This document shows positions 56,759 to 64,000 of a DNA stretch of 64,000 bases, one piece after another. The number at the start of each line of letters is the position of its first letter. Positions within the stretch are counted from its first letter, which is position 1. The position numbers were made by a program, and so were the translations under genes. The notes beneath the pieces were generated by a model. The model ran no database searches. It was given only the letters and a program-made list of their open reading frames with translations, and was not told the DNA's origin. This DNA is from Shewanella violacea DSS12 (GTDB lineage: Bacteria; Pseudomonadota; Gammaproteobacteria; Enterobacterales; Shewanellaceae), in the NCBI RefSeq assembly GCF_000091325.1, contig NC_014012.1, positions 744,001 to 808,000 of the forward strand, written 5' to 3'.

Positions 56759-58021
56759 ATGATGATTCAGGATACCAGCGGACAGGACACAGCCCTAGAG
56801 CCAAATCTCGGCAAGAAATTGAAGTGGCCTTTAGTGGCCGGAGCGGCTGTGCTTTTGGTTTCGGGTCTGGTTTGGGCCAGTGTCGGCGGCCAAGTGAGTG
56901 AGTCGATTAAAGGCAGTGAGCTTAGACTTGCCACCTTAGAGCGCGGCACACTCACTCGGGACATCACCACCACAGGCAAGATAGTGGCGGCTAACGCGCC
57001 CATCCTCTACAGCACAGATCAAGGCACTGTGACCTTACTGGCAAAGCCAGGTGACAGAGTCGAATTGGGTGATGTGGTGGCCACTATCGAGAGTCACAAG
57101 TTGACCAATAGCCTTAAGCAGCAAGAAGCCTTGCTCGAAGGCATGCTGAGCGCGCTGGAAAGAGCCCGTCTCGATGCTCGCCGTGAACAACTTAAAGCAC
57201 AGCAAACTTTAGATATGGCCAAGGTCGATCTGGAAGCGGCAGACAGAGAGAGCCGCCGCGGTGATGAGCTTATCCAAAATAAACTTATATCGAAAATTGA
57301 TTACGAAAAAGGCAAGGATGACCTGCATAAGGCCAAGTTATTGTCAGCTCATGCTAAGCAGGACACTGAATTGATGCGAGACACCTTGGCCTTCGAGATA
57401 AAGAACAAGGCGTCCCAAGTGAATCGTCAGAAGCTAGTGGTCAGCGAGCTTGAACGTCAGGTGGGTGCGCTAAATATCAAGGCGCCAGTAGGCGGCATCA
57501 TAGGTAACTGGCTCACGGAGCAAAAAGCCCGTATCGGTCAGAGCCAACCCGTACTCACGGTAGTAGATTTAAGTGCCTTCGAGGCCGAGCTTGCTGTGCC
57601 TGAGTCCTATGCCGACGAGTTAGGGCTAGGCATGGCGGTGGAACTAAGTTTTGGTGAACTGACTCTGATTGGCGAACTGTCATCTATCTCCCCGGAAGTC
57701 AGAAATCGTGAAGTCACGGCTCGTGTCAGGTTTGAGCAAGACGAGCGCCTGCATCTACGTCAGAATCAGCGTCTGTCGGCTCGAGTATTACTGGAAAATA
57801 GACCTAATGTCTTGATGGTGAAGCGTGGTGCATTTGTTTCCACCGGTGGCGGCAGAGAAGTCTATGCCATGAATGGTGATATTGCCGAGCAAACAGAGAT
57901 TAAACTCGGTGCCCGTAGCATGAGTCATATCGAAGTACTGCAAGGCGGCAAGGCGGGGGATGTCTGGGTAATTTCCAGTATCCAGGCATTCAACAAAGCA
58001 GAGCAAGTGCTAGTACGCTAA
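56759..58021 (+). CDS. HlyD/MacA-like periplasmic adaptor protein
   Basis: Membrane-fusion subunit of an ABC export system. One N-terminal membrane segment (PLVAGAAVLLVSGLVWASV, about 24-42), then a lipoyl/biotinyl-like part (LLAKPGDRVELGDVVATIESHKLTN, about 92-116), a long coiled-coil hairpin (about 118-230), NIKAPVGGIIGNWL closing the lipoyl domain, and a beta-barrel domain (LAVPESYADELGLGMAVELSF). 420 residues. It starts the operon with a probable sigma-54 promoter. The partners are the ATPase and two FtsX-like permeases downstream. Substrate unknown; export of a peptide or lipid-related compound is only inference. Confidence 0.85.
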   Translation: MMIQDTSGQDTALEPNLGKKLKWPLVAGAAVLLVSGLVWASVGGQVSESIKGSELRLATLERGTLTRDITTTGKIVAANAPILYSTDQGTVTLLAKPGDRVELGDVVATIESHKLTNSLKQQEALLEGMLSALERARLDARREQLKAQQTLDMAKVDLEAADRESRRGDELIQNKLISKIDYEKGKDDLHKAKLLSAHAKQDTELMRDTLAFEIKNKASQVNRQKLVVSELERQVGALNIKAPVGGIIGNWLTEQKARIGQSQPVLTVVDLSAFEAELAVPESYADELGLGMAVELSFGELTLIGELSSISPEVRNREVTARVRFEQDERLHLRQNQRLSARVLLENRPNVLMVKRGAFVSTGGGREVYAMNGDIAEQTEIKLGARSMSHIEVLQGGKAGDVWVISSIQAFNKAEQVLVR

Positions 58022-58031
58022 GGAGAGCAAG

Positions 58032-58529
58032 ATGAATAAATCAAATCAAAAAAGTGGCTTTAGAGCCTTCAGCATACAAAGAGCCTTTAGCGGGAATAGA
58101 GCCCTCAGCATACAAAAAGCCATCAGGCCACAGAAAGCTCTCGACTTATTAGCAGGCTTAAACATGCAGAGAGTCATCACAGTGTCGGCATTGCTGCTCC
58201 TATTAGTCGCCGTTCAGGTATCGACTCAGAGCATAGGTGATTGGTATGTATTTGGCCTTAACGTATTAGAGATGACAACGCCTCTTATGCCTACTACGCC
58301 AGCATTCACTGAAGTATCAAATGTCGCTACTGGCTTAGATACAGACCTAGGCTCTGGTTTAAGCACTGGTTTAAGTACTGGTTTAAGTACTGGTTTAGGC
58401 ACTGGCCTAACTATTAACTCGGAGATAGTGAACATCTTCAGCGATATAGGCGTTTTCACGCAGAAATTTGTCATAGCAATTATCGAGTGTGCCTTGGATT
58501 CACTTCCTAAGTCCGGCTTTAGCCGGTAG
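58032..58529 (+). CDS. unknown protein with GLSTGL repeats inside the ABC operon
   Basis: 165 residues, no recognised family. A membrane segment (VITVSALLLLLVAVQVS, about 46-62) is followed by LDTDLGSGLSTGLSTGLSTGLGTGLT (about 97-122), encoded by a nearly perfect 18-base DNA repeat, then a hydrophobic C-terminal region. The first 45 residues are also repeat-like (FRAFSIQRAFSGNRALSIQKAI), from AGCCTTCAGC-type DNA. It starts 10 bases after the adaptor gene with GGAGAG upstream, so it is translated with the operon. It could be a small partner subunit or the operon's own product; neither is supported by homology. Confidence 0.55.
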   Translation: MNKSNQKSGFRAFSIQRAFSGNRALSIQKAIRPQKALDLLAGLNMQRVITVSALLLLLVAVQVSTQSIGDWYVFGLNVLEMTTPLMPTTPAFTEVSNVATGLDTDLGSGLSTGLSTGLSTGLGTGLTINSEIVNIFSDIGVFTQKFVIAIIECALDSLPKSGFSR

Positions 58530-58540
58530 AGACGAGAATA

Positions 58541-58575
58541 TTAGAACCTAGAACTTAGAACTTAGAACTTAGAAA
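58541..58575. repeat. heptanucleotide microsatellite (TTAGAAC)5, imperfect
   Basis: Five units of TTAGAAC (second CTAGAAC, last TTAGAAA) lie in the 77-base gap before the ATPase gene. It also follows a hairpin, CCGGC-TTTA-GCCGG, at 58513-58526 at the end of the preceding ORF. Confidence 0.85.
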
Positions 58576-58606
58576 CGAATTAAACGATAAAACAGGGAAT
58601 AATGAA

Positions 58607-59389
58607 ATGTTATCGATGAAAAGCATCAGCAAAGTATTTAAAACGGACTTAGTAGAGACACATGCACTGCGAGATTTTAATCTCGAAGTAAAAGAAGGTG
58701 AATTTGTCGCGGTCACAGGCCCCTCGGGATCAGGTAAGACTACCTTCCTCAATATCGCCGGTCTGCTGGAAGGCTTCACCCATGGAGACTACTTCCTCGA
58801 TGGCGTCAATATCTCCAACTTGAGTGATAACAAGAGCGCTGGGATTCGTAACGAGAAAATTGGCTTTATCTTTCAGGGGTTTAACTTAATCCCCGACCTT
58901 AACCTGGCTGAAAATATCGAGGTGCCTCTTCGCTATCGTGGTTTCAACGCCAAGGAGCGCAAGCGTCGTGTACAACATGCACTAGAGCAAGTGGGTCTGG
59001 CGGCACGTATGAAGCATCTGCCATCACAACTGTCCGGTGGTCAGCAGCAGCGTGTGGCGATTGCCCGTGCCCTTGCTGGTGAGCCAAGATTCCTGCTTGC
59101 GGATGAGCCGACAGGTAACTTAGACAGCATGATGGCGCGTCAGGTGATGGAGTTGTTGGAAGATATTAATAAGGCTGGCACGACTATCATAATGGTGACT
59201 CATGATCCTGAGCTTGCACGCCGTGCTCAACGTAATATTCAGATTGTCGATGGCCAAGTCTGTGATTTTACTATGTATCAAGGCGGGGGGTATCAAGGCG
59301 GGGTGGGTCAAGGCGAAGGAGCCGAAAAGCCACACTTAGTAACGGGTGCAGCTTCCGCTGCAAAGCAGACTCAACGAGTCGCTAGCTAA
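58607..59389 (+). CDS. MacB/LolD-type ABC transporter ATP-binding protein
   Basis: ATPase of a mechanotransmission-type ABC system. Walker A GPSGSGKTT (about 38-46), Q-loop IFQGFNLIPDLN (about 87-98), signature LSGGQQQRVAIARAL (about 143-157), Walker B FLLADEPTGNLDS, switch THDPELA. 260 residues, with a C-terminal 35-residue tail (YQGGGYQGGVGQGEGAEK) not usual for the family. ATG start. It lies between the unknown repeat protein and the two permease genes; the latter begins five bases after its stop. Confidence 0.92.
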   Translation: MLSMKSISKVFKTDLVETHALRDFNLEVKEGEFVAVTGPSGSGKTTFLNIAGLLEGFTHGDYFLDGVNISNLSDNKSAGIRNEKIGFIFQGFNLIPDLNLAENIEVPLRYRGFNAKERKRRVQHALEQVGLAARMKHLPSQLSGGQQQRVAIARALAGEPRFLLADEPTGNLDSMMARQVMELLEDINKAGTTIIMVTHDPELARRAQRNIQIVDGQVCDFTMYQGGGYQGGVGQGEGAEKPHLVTGAASAAKQTQRVAS

Positions 59390-59394
59390 GGAGA

Positions 59395-60702
59395 GTGACC
59401 ATGTTTTTTTATTATCTCGATCTAGCCTGGCGCAGCATTAAGAAGACGCCTCTGTTGTCATTGTTGATGGTGTTCGCCATCTCTGTTGGCATCAGCACTA
59501 CCATAACGACTCTGAATGTTTATCAGCTTATGTCTGTCAATCCTGCGGGAGAGCGTTCAGATAAGCTACTTGCAGTCCAGCTTTGGAGTCAGGGCAAGGA
59601 TGCCTGGAAAGAATTTAATGCTCAAGTGACTTACCAGGATGCATTTAACTTACGTAAGAGTGAGTTGCCTGTACGTCAAACCCCTATGTTCGTTACCGGT
59701 TTAGCGGTGCAGACAGAAGACGCTGATTTTTCCCCTCTGCTAGAGACTGTGCGGGTAACTGATAGCGATTTCTTCGGGATGTTTTCTGTGCCTTTTCTCT
59801 ATGGTGGGGCCTGGGATAAGAGTGTCGATACCCAAGCCGCTTATCAGGTGGTGATCAACGAAGACCTCAATAAGCAGTTATTCGCGGGGGAAAACAGTGT
59901 TGGTAAGACCCTGTTCTTAGACAGTAAACCTTATCAGGTTGTTGGAGTGATTAAGACCTGGAGTCCAAGTCCCCAGTATTACGATTTGACCACAGGGGCA
60001 TTCAAAGATAGCGCCCAGCTGTTTATTCCTTTCTCTCTGACGCCTATGGAAGAGTTTCAGAGTTGGGGCAATAATCAAAGCTGGAAGCGAGAATCTATGG
60101 ATACCTATAATGGTCGCCTTAATTCAGAGATGCATTGGATACAGTTTTGGGTCGAAGTGACTGACGATAAACAGCGTGATGAGTATGCCCAGTGGCTGAC
60201 GGCTTATGTGGAGCAACAGCAGCTCTTGGGTCGATTCGAAAGCCCTGAGGCTGGGGCTCAGCTGTCGAATGTTGCTCAGTGGTTGGATCTCAATGAAGTC
60301 GTTCCCGAAGACAACAAAATCTTGGTCGGCCTCAGTGGGCTGTTTTTACTGGTCTGCCTGGTGAACATGTTGGGCTTGTTACTGGCTAAATTTCTCAAAC
60401 GAGCCCCGGAAGTCGGCGTTCGCCGTGCCATAGGCGCGAGCCGTAATCAGATATTTGCTCAGCATATGGTCGAAGTGGGCTTAATTGGCTTCTGTGGTGG
60501 TGTACTGGGCTTAATCTGGGCATGGGGGTCATTGTCTATGCTGTCGGCACGCTTCAACTTGGAAGAGTCACTGACTCACCTGGATCCGAGTATGTGGATA
60601 ATCGCACCGGCTATTGCCATCTGCGCCGCCTTAGTTGCCGGTATTTATCCGGCCTGGCGCATCTGCTCTACCAATCCAAGCGTTCATCTTAAGAGTCAGT
60701 AA
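59395..60702 (+). CDS. FtsX/MacB-like ABC permease 1
   Basis: Inner-membrane permease with one N-terminal membrane helix (LLSLLMVFAISVGISTTITTL, about 19-39), a periplasmic MacB_PCD-like domain (about 45-295), and three C-terminal helices (ILVGLSGLFLLVCLVNMLGLL, VGLIGFCGGVLGLIWAWG, IIAPAIAICAALVAGIYPAW). The cytoplasmic motif RAPEVGVRRAIGASRNQIFAQHMVE (about 340-364) is typical of FtsX permeases. 435 residues. GGAGAG precedes the ATG. It is paired with the gene at 60735 so that one ATPase serves two different half-permeases. Confidence 0.9.
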   Translation: MTMFFYYLDLAWRSIKKTPLLSLLMVFAISVGISTTITTLNVYQLMSVNPAGERSDKLLAVQLWSQGKDAWKEFNAQVTYQDAFNLRKSELPVRQTPMFVTGLAVQTEDADFSPLLETVRVTDSDFFGMFSVPFLYGGAWDKSVDTQAAYQVVINEDLNKQLFAGENSVGKTLFLDSKPYQVVGVIKTWSPSPQYYDLTTGAFKDSAQLFIPFSLTPMEEFQSWGNNQSWKRESMDTYNGRLNSEMHWIQFWVEVTDDKQRDEYAQWLTAYVEQQQLLGRFESPEAGAQLSNVAQWLDLNEVVPEDNKILVGLSGLFLLVCLVNMLGLLLAKFLKRAPEVGVRRAIGASRNQIFAQHMVEVGLIGFCGGVLGLIWAWGSLSMLSARFNLEESLTHLDPSMWIIAPAIAICAALVAGIYPAWRICSTNPSVHLKSQ

Positions 60703-60734
60703 GCGGGCCGTGAAATTAGCAAAAGGAATTCTAC

Positions 60735-61946
60735 ATGTTACACATTAAACCTATCATCAATACCTTGATGCGCAGTAAGAGTGGCCCGATTTTATTGCTG
60801 ATACAGATCATTCTTTCTGTGGCGATCGTGGCTAATGCCAGCTTTATCATAGGTGAGCGTCTTGCCTTGATGGATCGCGAATCGGGAACGGAGGAAGAGC
60901 AGGTGTTCAATTTTCTCCTCTATGCCTTCGATTCTGGTATCGACATAGAGTCTCAGATTCCGCGTGACATACGCGCCATTCGTGAGCTGCCAGGGGTGAT
61001 AGATGCTACCACTACCAGCATGGTGCCCCTGAGCGGTGGAGGTTGGTCTTCCGGTTATACCATAGGTGATAGTGAGGAAACCGCTAAGGATACCGAGAAT
61101 ACCGCCATCTATTATGGCGATGATCATATGGTCAATACCTTAGGTGTGGATCTGATTGAGGGACGTAACTTCTATGAGACGGAGGTTCTTACCGGCAGTC
61201 CGGATCTGGCGACCCATGGCATAGTGTCTAAGGCGTTTGCCAAGAAGACTTGGGGTGATGAGTCTGCAATTGGTCAAATCATGTATGCGGGAGGCTGGGG
61301 CGATAAGCCGATACAGATCATAGGCGTGGTGGATAAACTCCAGGGTGCCTGGGTCAACAGCTCATATCTGGATAACAGTGTGATATTGAATGTCAGGCTG
61401 GTGAACATGTTCAGTAAGGTGTTAGTCCGCGTCGAAGTCGGCACCTTAGCCCAGCTCAAACAGGTTATTCCGGCAATGCTGCATAAAGATGAACCTAATC
61501 GTGTTATCGAAGATTTTACCTTAATCAGCGAGCATAGAAAAAGGGTGTATCGTAATCATGAATTGATGGCGACTGTACTGTCTATGATGGTGATTCTACT
61601 GCTACTTATCACCTCCTTAGGCTTGGCCGGCATGGTGATGTTTAATATCGAGCGACGCACCAAGCAAATCGGCACCAGACGTGCACTTGGGGCGAAACGC
61701 AGGGATATAATTAGCTTGTTTTTAGTGGAGAACTACATCATCTGTATCGTGGGTGGCATCATAGGTGGGCTGGTGGCGGTACAACTGGGTCAGCAGTTGA
61801 TGACCTTCTATAGCTTGCCTAAACTCGAGCTTATTTATCCGATAGTGACGGTGGCTGGCATGATGGTACTCACTACCATAGCTGTCATCTTACCGGCGAG
61901 AAAAGCGGCGAGTATCTCGCCAGCTACGGCGACCCGGAGCGTATAA
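60735..61946 (+). CDS. FtsX/MacB-like ABC permease 2
   Basis: Same layout as its neighbour: N-terminal helix (ILLLIQIILSVAIVANASFII, about 18-38), periplasmic domain, and three C-terminal helices (LSMMVILLLLITSLGLAGMVMF, ENYIICIVGGIIGGLVAVQLG, PIVTVAGMMVLTTIAVILPA). Cytoplasmic motif ERRTKQIGTRRALGAKRRDIISLFLVENY (about 308-336). 403 residues. AAGGAA precedes the ATG. The last about 20 codons recur in decayed form just downstream at 61953-62020. Confidence 0.9.
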   Translation: MLHIKPIINTLMRSKSGPILLLIQIILSVAIVANASFIIGERLALMDRESGTEEEQVFNFLLYAFDSGIDIESQIPRDIRAIRELPGVIDATTTSMVPLSGGGWSSGYTIGDSEETAKDTENTAIYYGDDHMVNTLGVDLIEGRNFYETEVLTGSPDLATHGIVSKAFAKKTWGDESAIGQIMYAGGWGDKPIQIIGVVDKLQGAWVNSSYLDNSVILNVRLVNMFSKVLVRVEVGTLAQLKQVIPAMLHKDEPNRVIEDFTLISEHRKRVYRNHELMATVLSMMVILLLLITSLGLAGMVMFNIERRTKQIGTRRALGAKRRDIISLFLVENYIICIVGGIIGGLVAVQLGQQLMTFYSLPKLELIYPIVTVAGMMVLTTIAVILPARKAASISPATATRSV

Positions 61947-61952
61947 CTAGTT

Positions 61953-62020
61953 ATCTTGCCGGCGAGAAAAGGGGGCTGTTATCGAATTCCCCAGCTAGAG
62001 CGATGCGGAGTGTATAGCAG
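61953..62020 (+). repeat. decayed tandem copy of the permease 2 gene end
   Basis: From ATCTTGCCGGCGAGAAAAG the sequence follows the last codons of permease 2 (from 61887, ATCTTACCGGCGAGAAAAG) at a 66-base offset through GCGGAGTGTATA, matching GCGGAGCGTATA-type sequence at the real gene end, with base changes in between. 66 bases are 22 codons. Confidence 0.75.
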
Positions 62021-62070
62021 TCACTTTATAATGTGTATTTAGCTGGATCATAAATATTGGCTCCTCTGTT

Positions 62071-62079
62071 GGGGGGGGG
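62071..62079. repeat. poly-G run of nine
   Basis: Nine consecutive G lie about 143 bases before the activator gene, in the gap after the permease duplication. Such runs are prone to slippage, but this one is outside any gene and not clearly inside a promoter. Confidence 0.9.
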
Positions 62080-62221
62080 TGCTGAAATAAGCGGGAGAGG
62101 ATTTGCCTTTAATTCTGTTTCGCTTTAAGTTAATTTGAAGTTAACTTGCTGAGCTTAAGCGCTTGTCGCAAACGACTTTAAACGTCATTTAAAACTACTA
62201 AAAGAAGAACGATAAAGCAGT

Positions 62222-63778
62222 ATGGATACGATTCTCATTGTCGATGATAACCAGGCCGTGTGTGATGCATTGGCACTGATGTTGGAACTCCATGGGTATA
62301 AGACCCATAGCTGTTTATCCCCGGAAGTGGCGCTGGAATTGGTTAAAATCCATGATATAGCCCTAGTGATCCAGGATATGAACTTCACTCAGGACACCAC
62401 CTCGGGTGAGGAGGGGAAATCACTCTTCTATGAGCTGCGTTCCTTGCAGCCTTTACTGCCCATAGTGTTGATCACCGCCTGGACTCAGCTGGATATCGCC
62501 GTCGAATTGGTCAAAGAGGGCGCGGTGGATTATATGGGTAAGCCTTGGGACGATGCCAAGCTACTCAACAGTGTGAGTAACCTTATTTCCCTGCATACTC
62601 TGTCCCGGGAAAATACCCAATATCAGCGTGCCGAGAGTCAACGCATGGTGGCCATTAAAGATGCTGATCTGTGTGGCATAGTGTTCGCTAGTGGGTCGAT
62701 GCAGCGCAGTGTCGATCTTGCTCTGCAGATAGCGCGTTCAGATGTGTCTGTGCTGATAACCGGCCCCAATGGCGCGGGTAAAGATAAGCTTGCGGACATC
62801 ATTCATGCTAACTCTCCCTTGAAGAATAAGCCTTTTATCAAGGTGAATATCGGCGCCTTACCCATGGATCTGCTGGAGGCTGAGCTGTTCGGCGCTGAGG
62901 CTGGTGCTTTTACCGGCGCCAACAAGACCCGCATAGGTCGTTTCGAGGCGGCCGATGGCGGTACACTGTTTCTGGACGAGATAGGCAATCTGTCTTTGTC
63001 GGGTCAGATTAAACTGCTGCGGGTGCTGCAAACTGGTGAATTTGAACGTCTGGGTAGTCATCAGACCCGTAAGGTTAAGGTACGCGTGCTTAGCGCCACT
63101 AATGCCGAACTCGCACTCGACATTCGCGAGGGACGTTTTCGTGAAGATCTCTTCTATCGTCTCAATGTTATCGAGCTCGAACTGTCTCCCCTCAATCAAC
63201 GCCAAGATGATATTTTGCCTTTGGTTAGTCACTTTATAGGCCCGAATTTCTCCCTCAATAAACAGACTCAAAGAGCCCTAGAGGCCCATGCTTGGCCCGG
63301 TAATGTCAGGGAGCTGGAAAATGCCTGTAAGCGTGCTGTGATACTGGCACCATCTAAGCTGCTCACCCCATTGGATTTCGGTCTGAGCGCTGAGCCGGTA
63401 CAGGATAATCCTGTGTCTGGCCCAGAGTTAAAACAAGAGTTAACGCTAGAGTTAAAACCAGTACTTAAATCTGAGTTAAAACAAGAGTTAGCGTCTGACT
63501 CTAAACCTGAGTTAAAGCCAGTACTAAAACGAGAGTTGAAGCCAGAGTCTGCAATAGATCAGAAAGCCGATACGCCAAGGGTGCCAGACTCTGCTAGTGA
63601 TAATGCTCATTCTAGTGCCAGTTCTAGCACCCGCTCTAGCATAAGCGTCATAGACAAGACGAGTATACAAGCCGAATTACACAGGCATCACGGCGTTATA
63701 GCCCGTGTGGCCAAATCGCTGGGGCTTAGCAGGCAGGCCCTGTATCGCCGTATGGAAAAGTTTGGTATCAATAAGTAG
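62222..63778 (+). CDS. NtrC-type sigma-54-dependent response regulator
   Basis: Activates sigma-54 promoters after phosphorylation. Receiver domain [13 protein letters not shown] (phospho-acceptor Asp about 52, in QDMNF); AAA+ domain with Walker A GPNGAGKD (about 181-188), sigma-54 contact GAFTGA (about 229-234), Walker [13 protein letters not shown] and arginine finger region in [13 protein letters not shown]; and a C-terminal Fis-type helix-turn-helix [27 protein letters not shown]. Between AAA+ and HTH lies an unusual linker of ELK(Q/P)EL repeats (about 401-445) with repeated codons. 518 residues. It follows the ABC operon and precedes a kinase gene, so it is the likely activator of the promoter at 56686. 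Confidence 0.93.
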   Translation: MDTILIVDDNQAVCDALALMLELHGYKTHSCLSPEVALELVKIHDIALVIQDMNFTQDTTSGEEGKSLFYELRSLQPLLPIVLITAWTQLDIAVELVKEGAVDYMGKPWDDAKLLNSVSNLISLHTLSRENTQYQRAESQRMVAIKDADLCGIVFASGSMQRSVDLALQIARSDVSVLITGPNGAGKDKLADIIHANSPLKNKPFIKVNIGALPMDLLEAELFGAEAGAFTGANKTRIGRFEAADGGTLFLDEIGNLSLSGQIKLLRVLQTGEFERLGSHQTRKVKVRVLSATNAELALDIREGRFREDLFYRLNVIELELSPLNQRQDDILPLVSHFIGPNFSLNKQTQRALEAHAWPGNVRELENACKRAVILAPSKLLTPLDFGLSAEPVQDNPVSGPELKQELTLELKPVLKSELKQELASDSKPELKPVLKRELKPESAIDQKADTPRVPDSASDNAHSSASSSTRSSISVIDKTSIQAELHRHHGVIARVAKSLGLSRQALYRRMEKFGINK

Positions 63779-63849
63779 CTGGTGTCGAATAGCTTGCTAG
63801 TCAAGATGATGCTTGGCTTGATTAACAAAGGATTTAACTATGTGTAGTT

Positions 63850-64000
63850 ATGATGGATGATTGTGCAATGACACTGAGATCTAAGTTGATTCTAGCTAGT
63901 GTTTTAGCCTGTTTCTTGGGCTTAGTTTCGGCAGGTTTACTGTTTAACTGGCTGGGTCAGGACTATCTGGTATTGATCGCCCTGTTGTCATTGGGCTTAG
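63850..64000 (+). CDS. probable sensor histidine kinase, 3' end outside window
   Basis: An ORF starts at ATG 63850 (others at 63853 and 63868) and is open to the window edge. The 50 visible residues (MTLRSKLILASVLACFLGLVSAGLLFNW...YLVLIALLSLGL) are two membrane helices with a short loop, as at the N-terminus of a kinase. Position directly after the NtrC-type regulator, without a kinase elsewhere nearby, suggests its cognate kinase. The kinase domains lie beyond the window, so this is inference from position. Confidence 0.55.
   Translation, partial: MMDDCAMTLRSKLILASVLACFLGLVSAGLLFNWLGQDYLVLIALLSLGL

Noticed and set aside
62041..62110. Poly-G run as a phase-variable switch
   Set aside because: It is outside any reading frame and not clearly within a promoter; kept only as a repeat feature.

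Overview
The window looks like a chromosome segment of a marine gammaproteobacterium, most probably Shewanella. The evidence is gene content and protein character: a group 2 capsule kpsU-C-S set, a ribose operon, a delta-class carbonic anhydrase, an M4 protease with a PPC domain, GlnD, MetH, two chemoreceptors, a symporter-kinase fusion and a cobalamin salvage cluster. Species level cannot be fixed by eye. No integrase, complete insertion sequence, rRNA operon or CRISPR array is visible.

Layout. 1-9.1 kb (+): the end of a surface polysaccharide/capsule locus, with a GlmM-type phosphoglucosamine mutase, a capsule glycosyltransferase, CMP-Kdo synthetase, the Kdo transferases KpsC and KpsS that build the lipid-linked Kdo linker, and a PagL-like outer-membrane protein. 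9.4-15.6 kb (+): ribose operon rbsDACB, then rbsK and the LacI-type repressor rbsR, preceded by a CRP-like site and two abutting LacI-family operators. 15.7-20.5 kb (-): delta-class carbonic anhydrase, histone-deacetylase-family hydrolase, a small membrane protein and a secreted metalloprotease. 20.6-25.4 kb: gene-poor, AT-rich, with an orphan AbrB-type antitoxin, a DUF3332-like lipoprotein and an opine/nopaline-type dehydrogenase. 25.4-35.2 kb: glnD, two chemoreceptors with a broken copy of the glnD 3' end between them, and a TonB-dependent receptor. 35.8-40.5 kb (-): a YdcH-like protein, intergenic repeats and metH with a MetJ-like operator. 40.7-44.3 kb (+): a small membrane protein and a symporter/histidine-kinase fusion. 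44.4-54.3 kb (+): cobalamin uptake and salvage (cobC-like, riboswitch, btuD, btuC, cobT, cobS, cobU, cobQ, cobO, a tRNA-Leu on the opposite strand, btuF). 54.5-56.4 kb (+): a MAPEG protein and a split YeeE/YedE pair. 56.5-64 kb (+): a MacAB-like ABC system (adaptor, unknown protein, ATPase, two permeases), followed by an NtrC-type sigma-54 activator and the start of a probable sensor kinase.

B12 is a common theme on the right half: MetH uses it and the btu/cob genes salvage corrinoids. The corrin-ring synthesis genes are not present here, so this cluster looks like uptake, adenosylation and nucleotide-loop assembly only.

The most unusual structure is repeated local tandem duplication at gene ends. 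The translation start region of the symporter-kinase gene is present as five extra 86-bp copies. Each copy carries a Shine-Dalgarno sequence inside a hairpin and a 29-codon ORF whose TGA overlaps the next ATG. The btuF start region is duplicated once (79 bp), the 3' end of the second permease gene is duplicated in decayed form (66 bp), and the 3' end of glnD is duplicated on the far side of a chemoreceptor gene. Several intergenic regions also hold 6-8 bp microsatellites. A second highlight is a sigma-54-like promoter before the MacA-like gene, with three TCGGACAC boxes exactly 32 bp apart and a perfect palindrome of the same motif. These are candidate sites for the activator encoded at the end of the same gene group.
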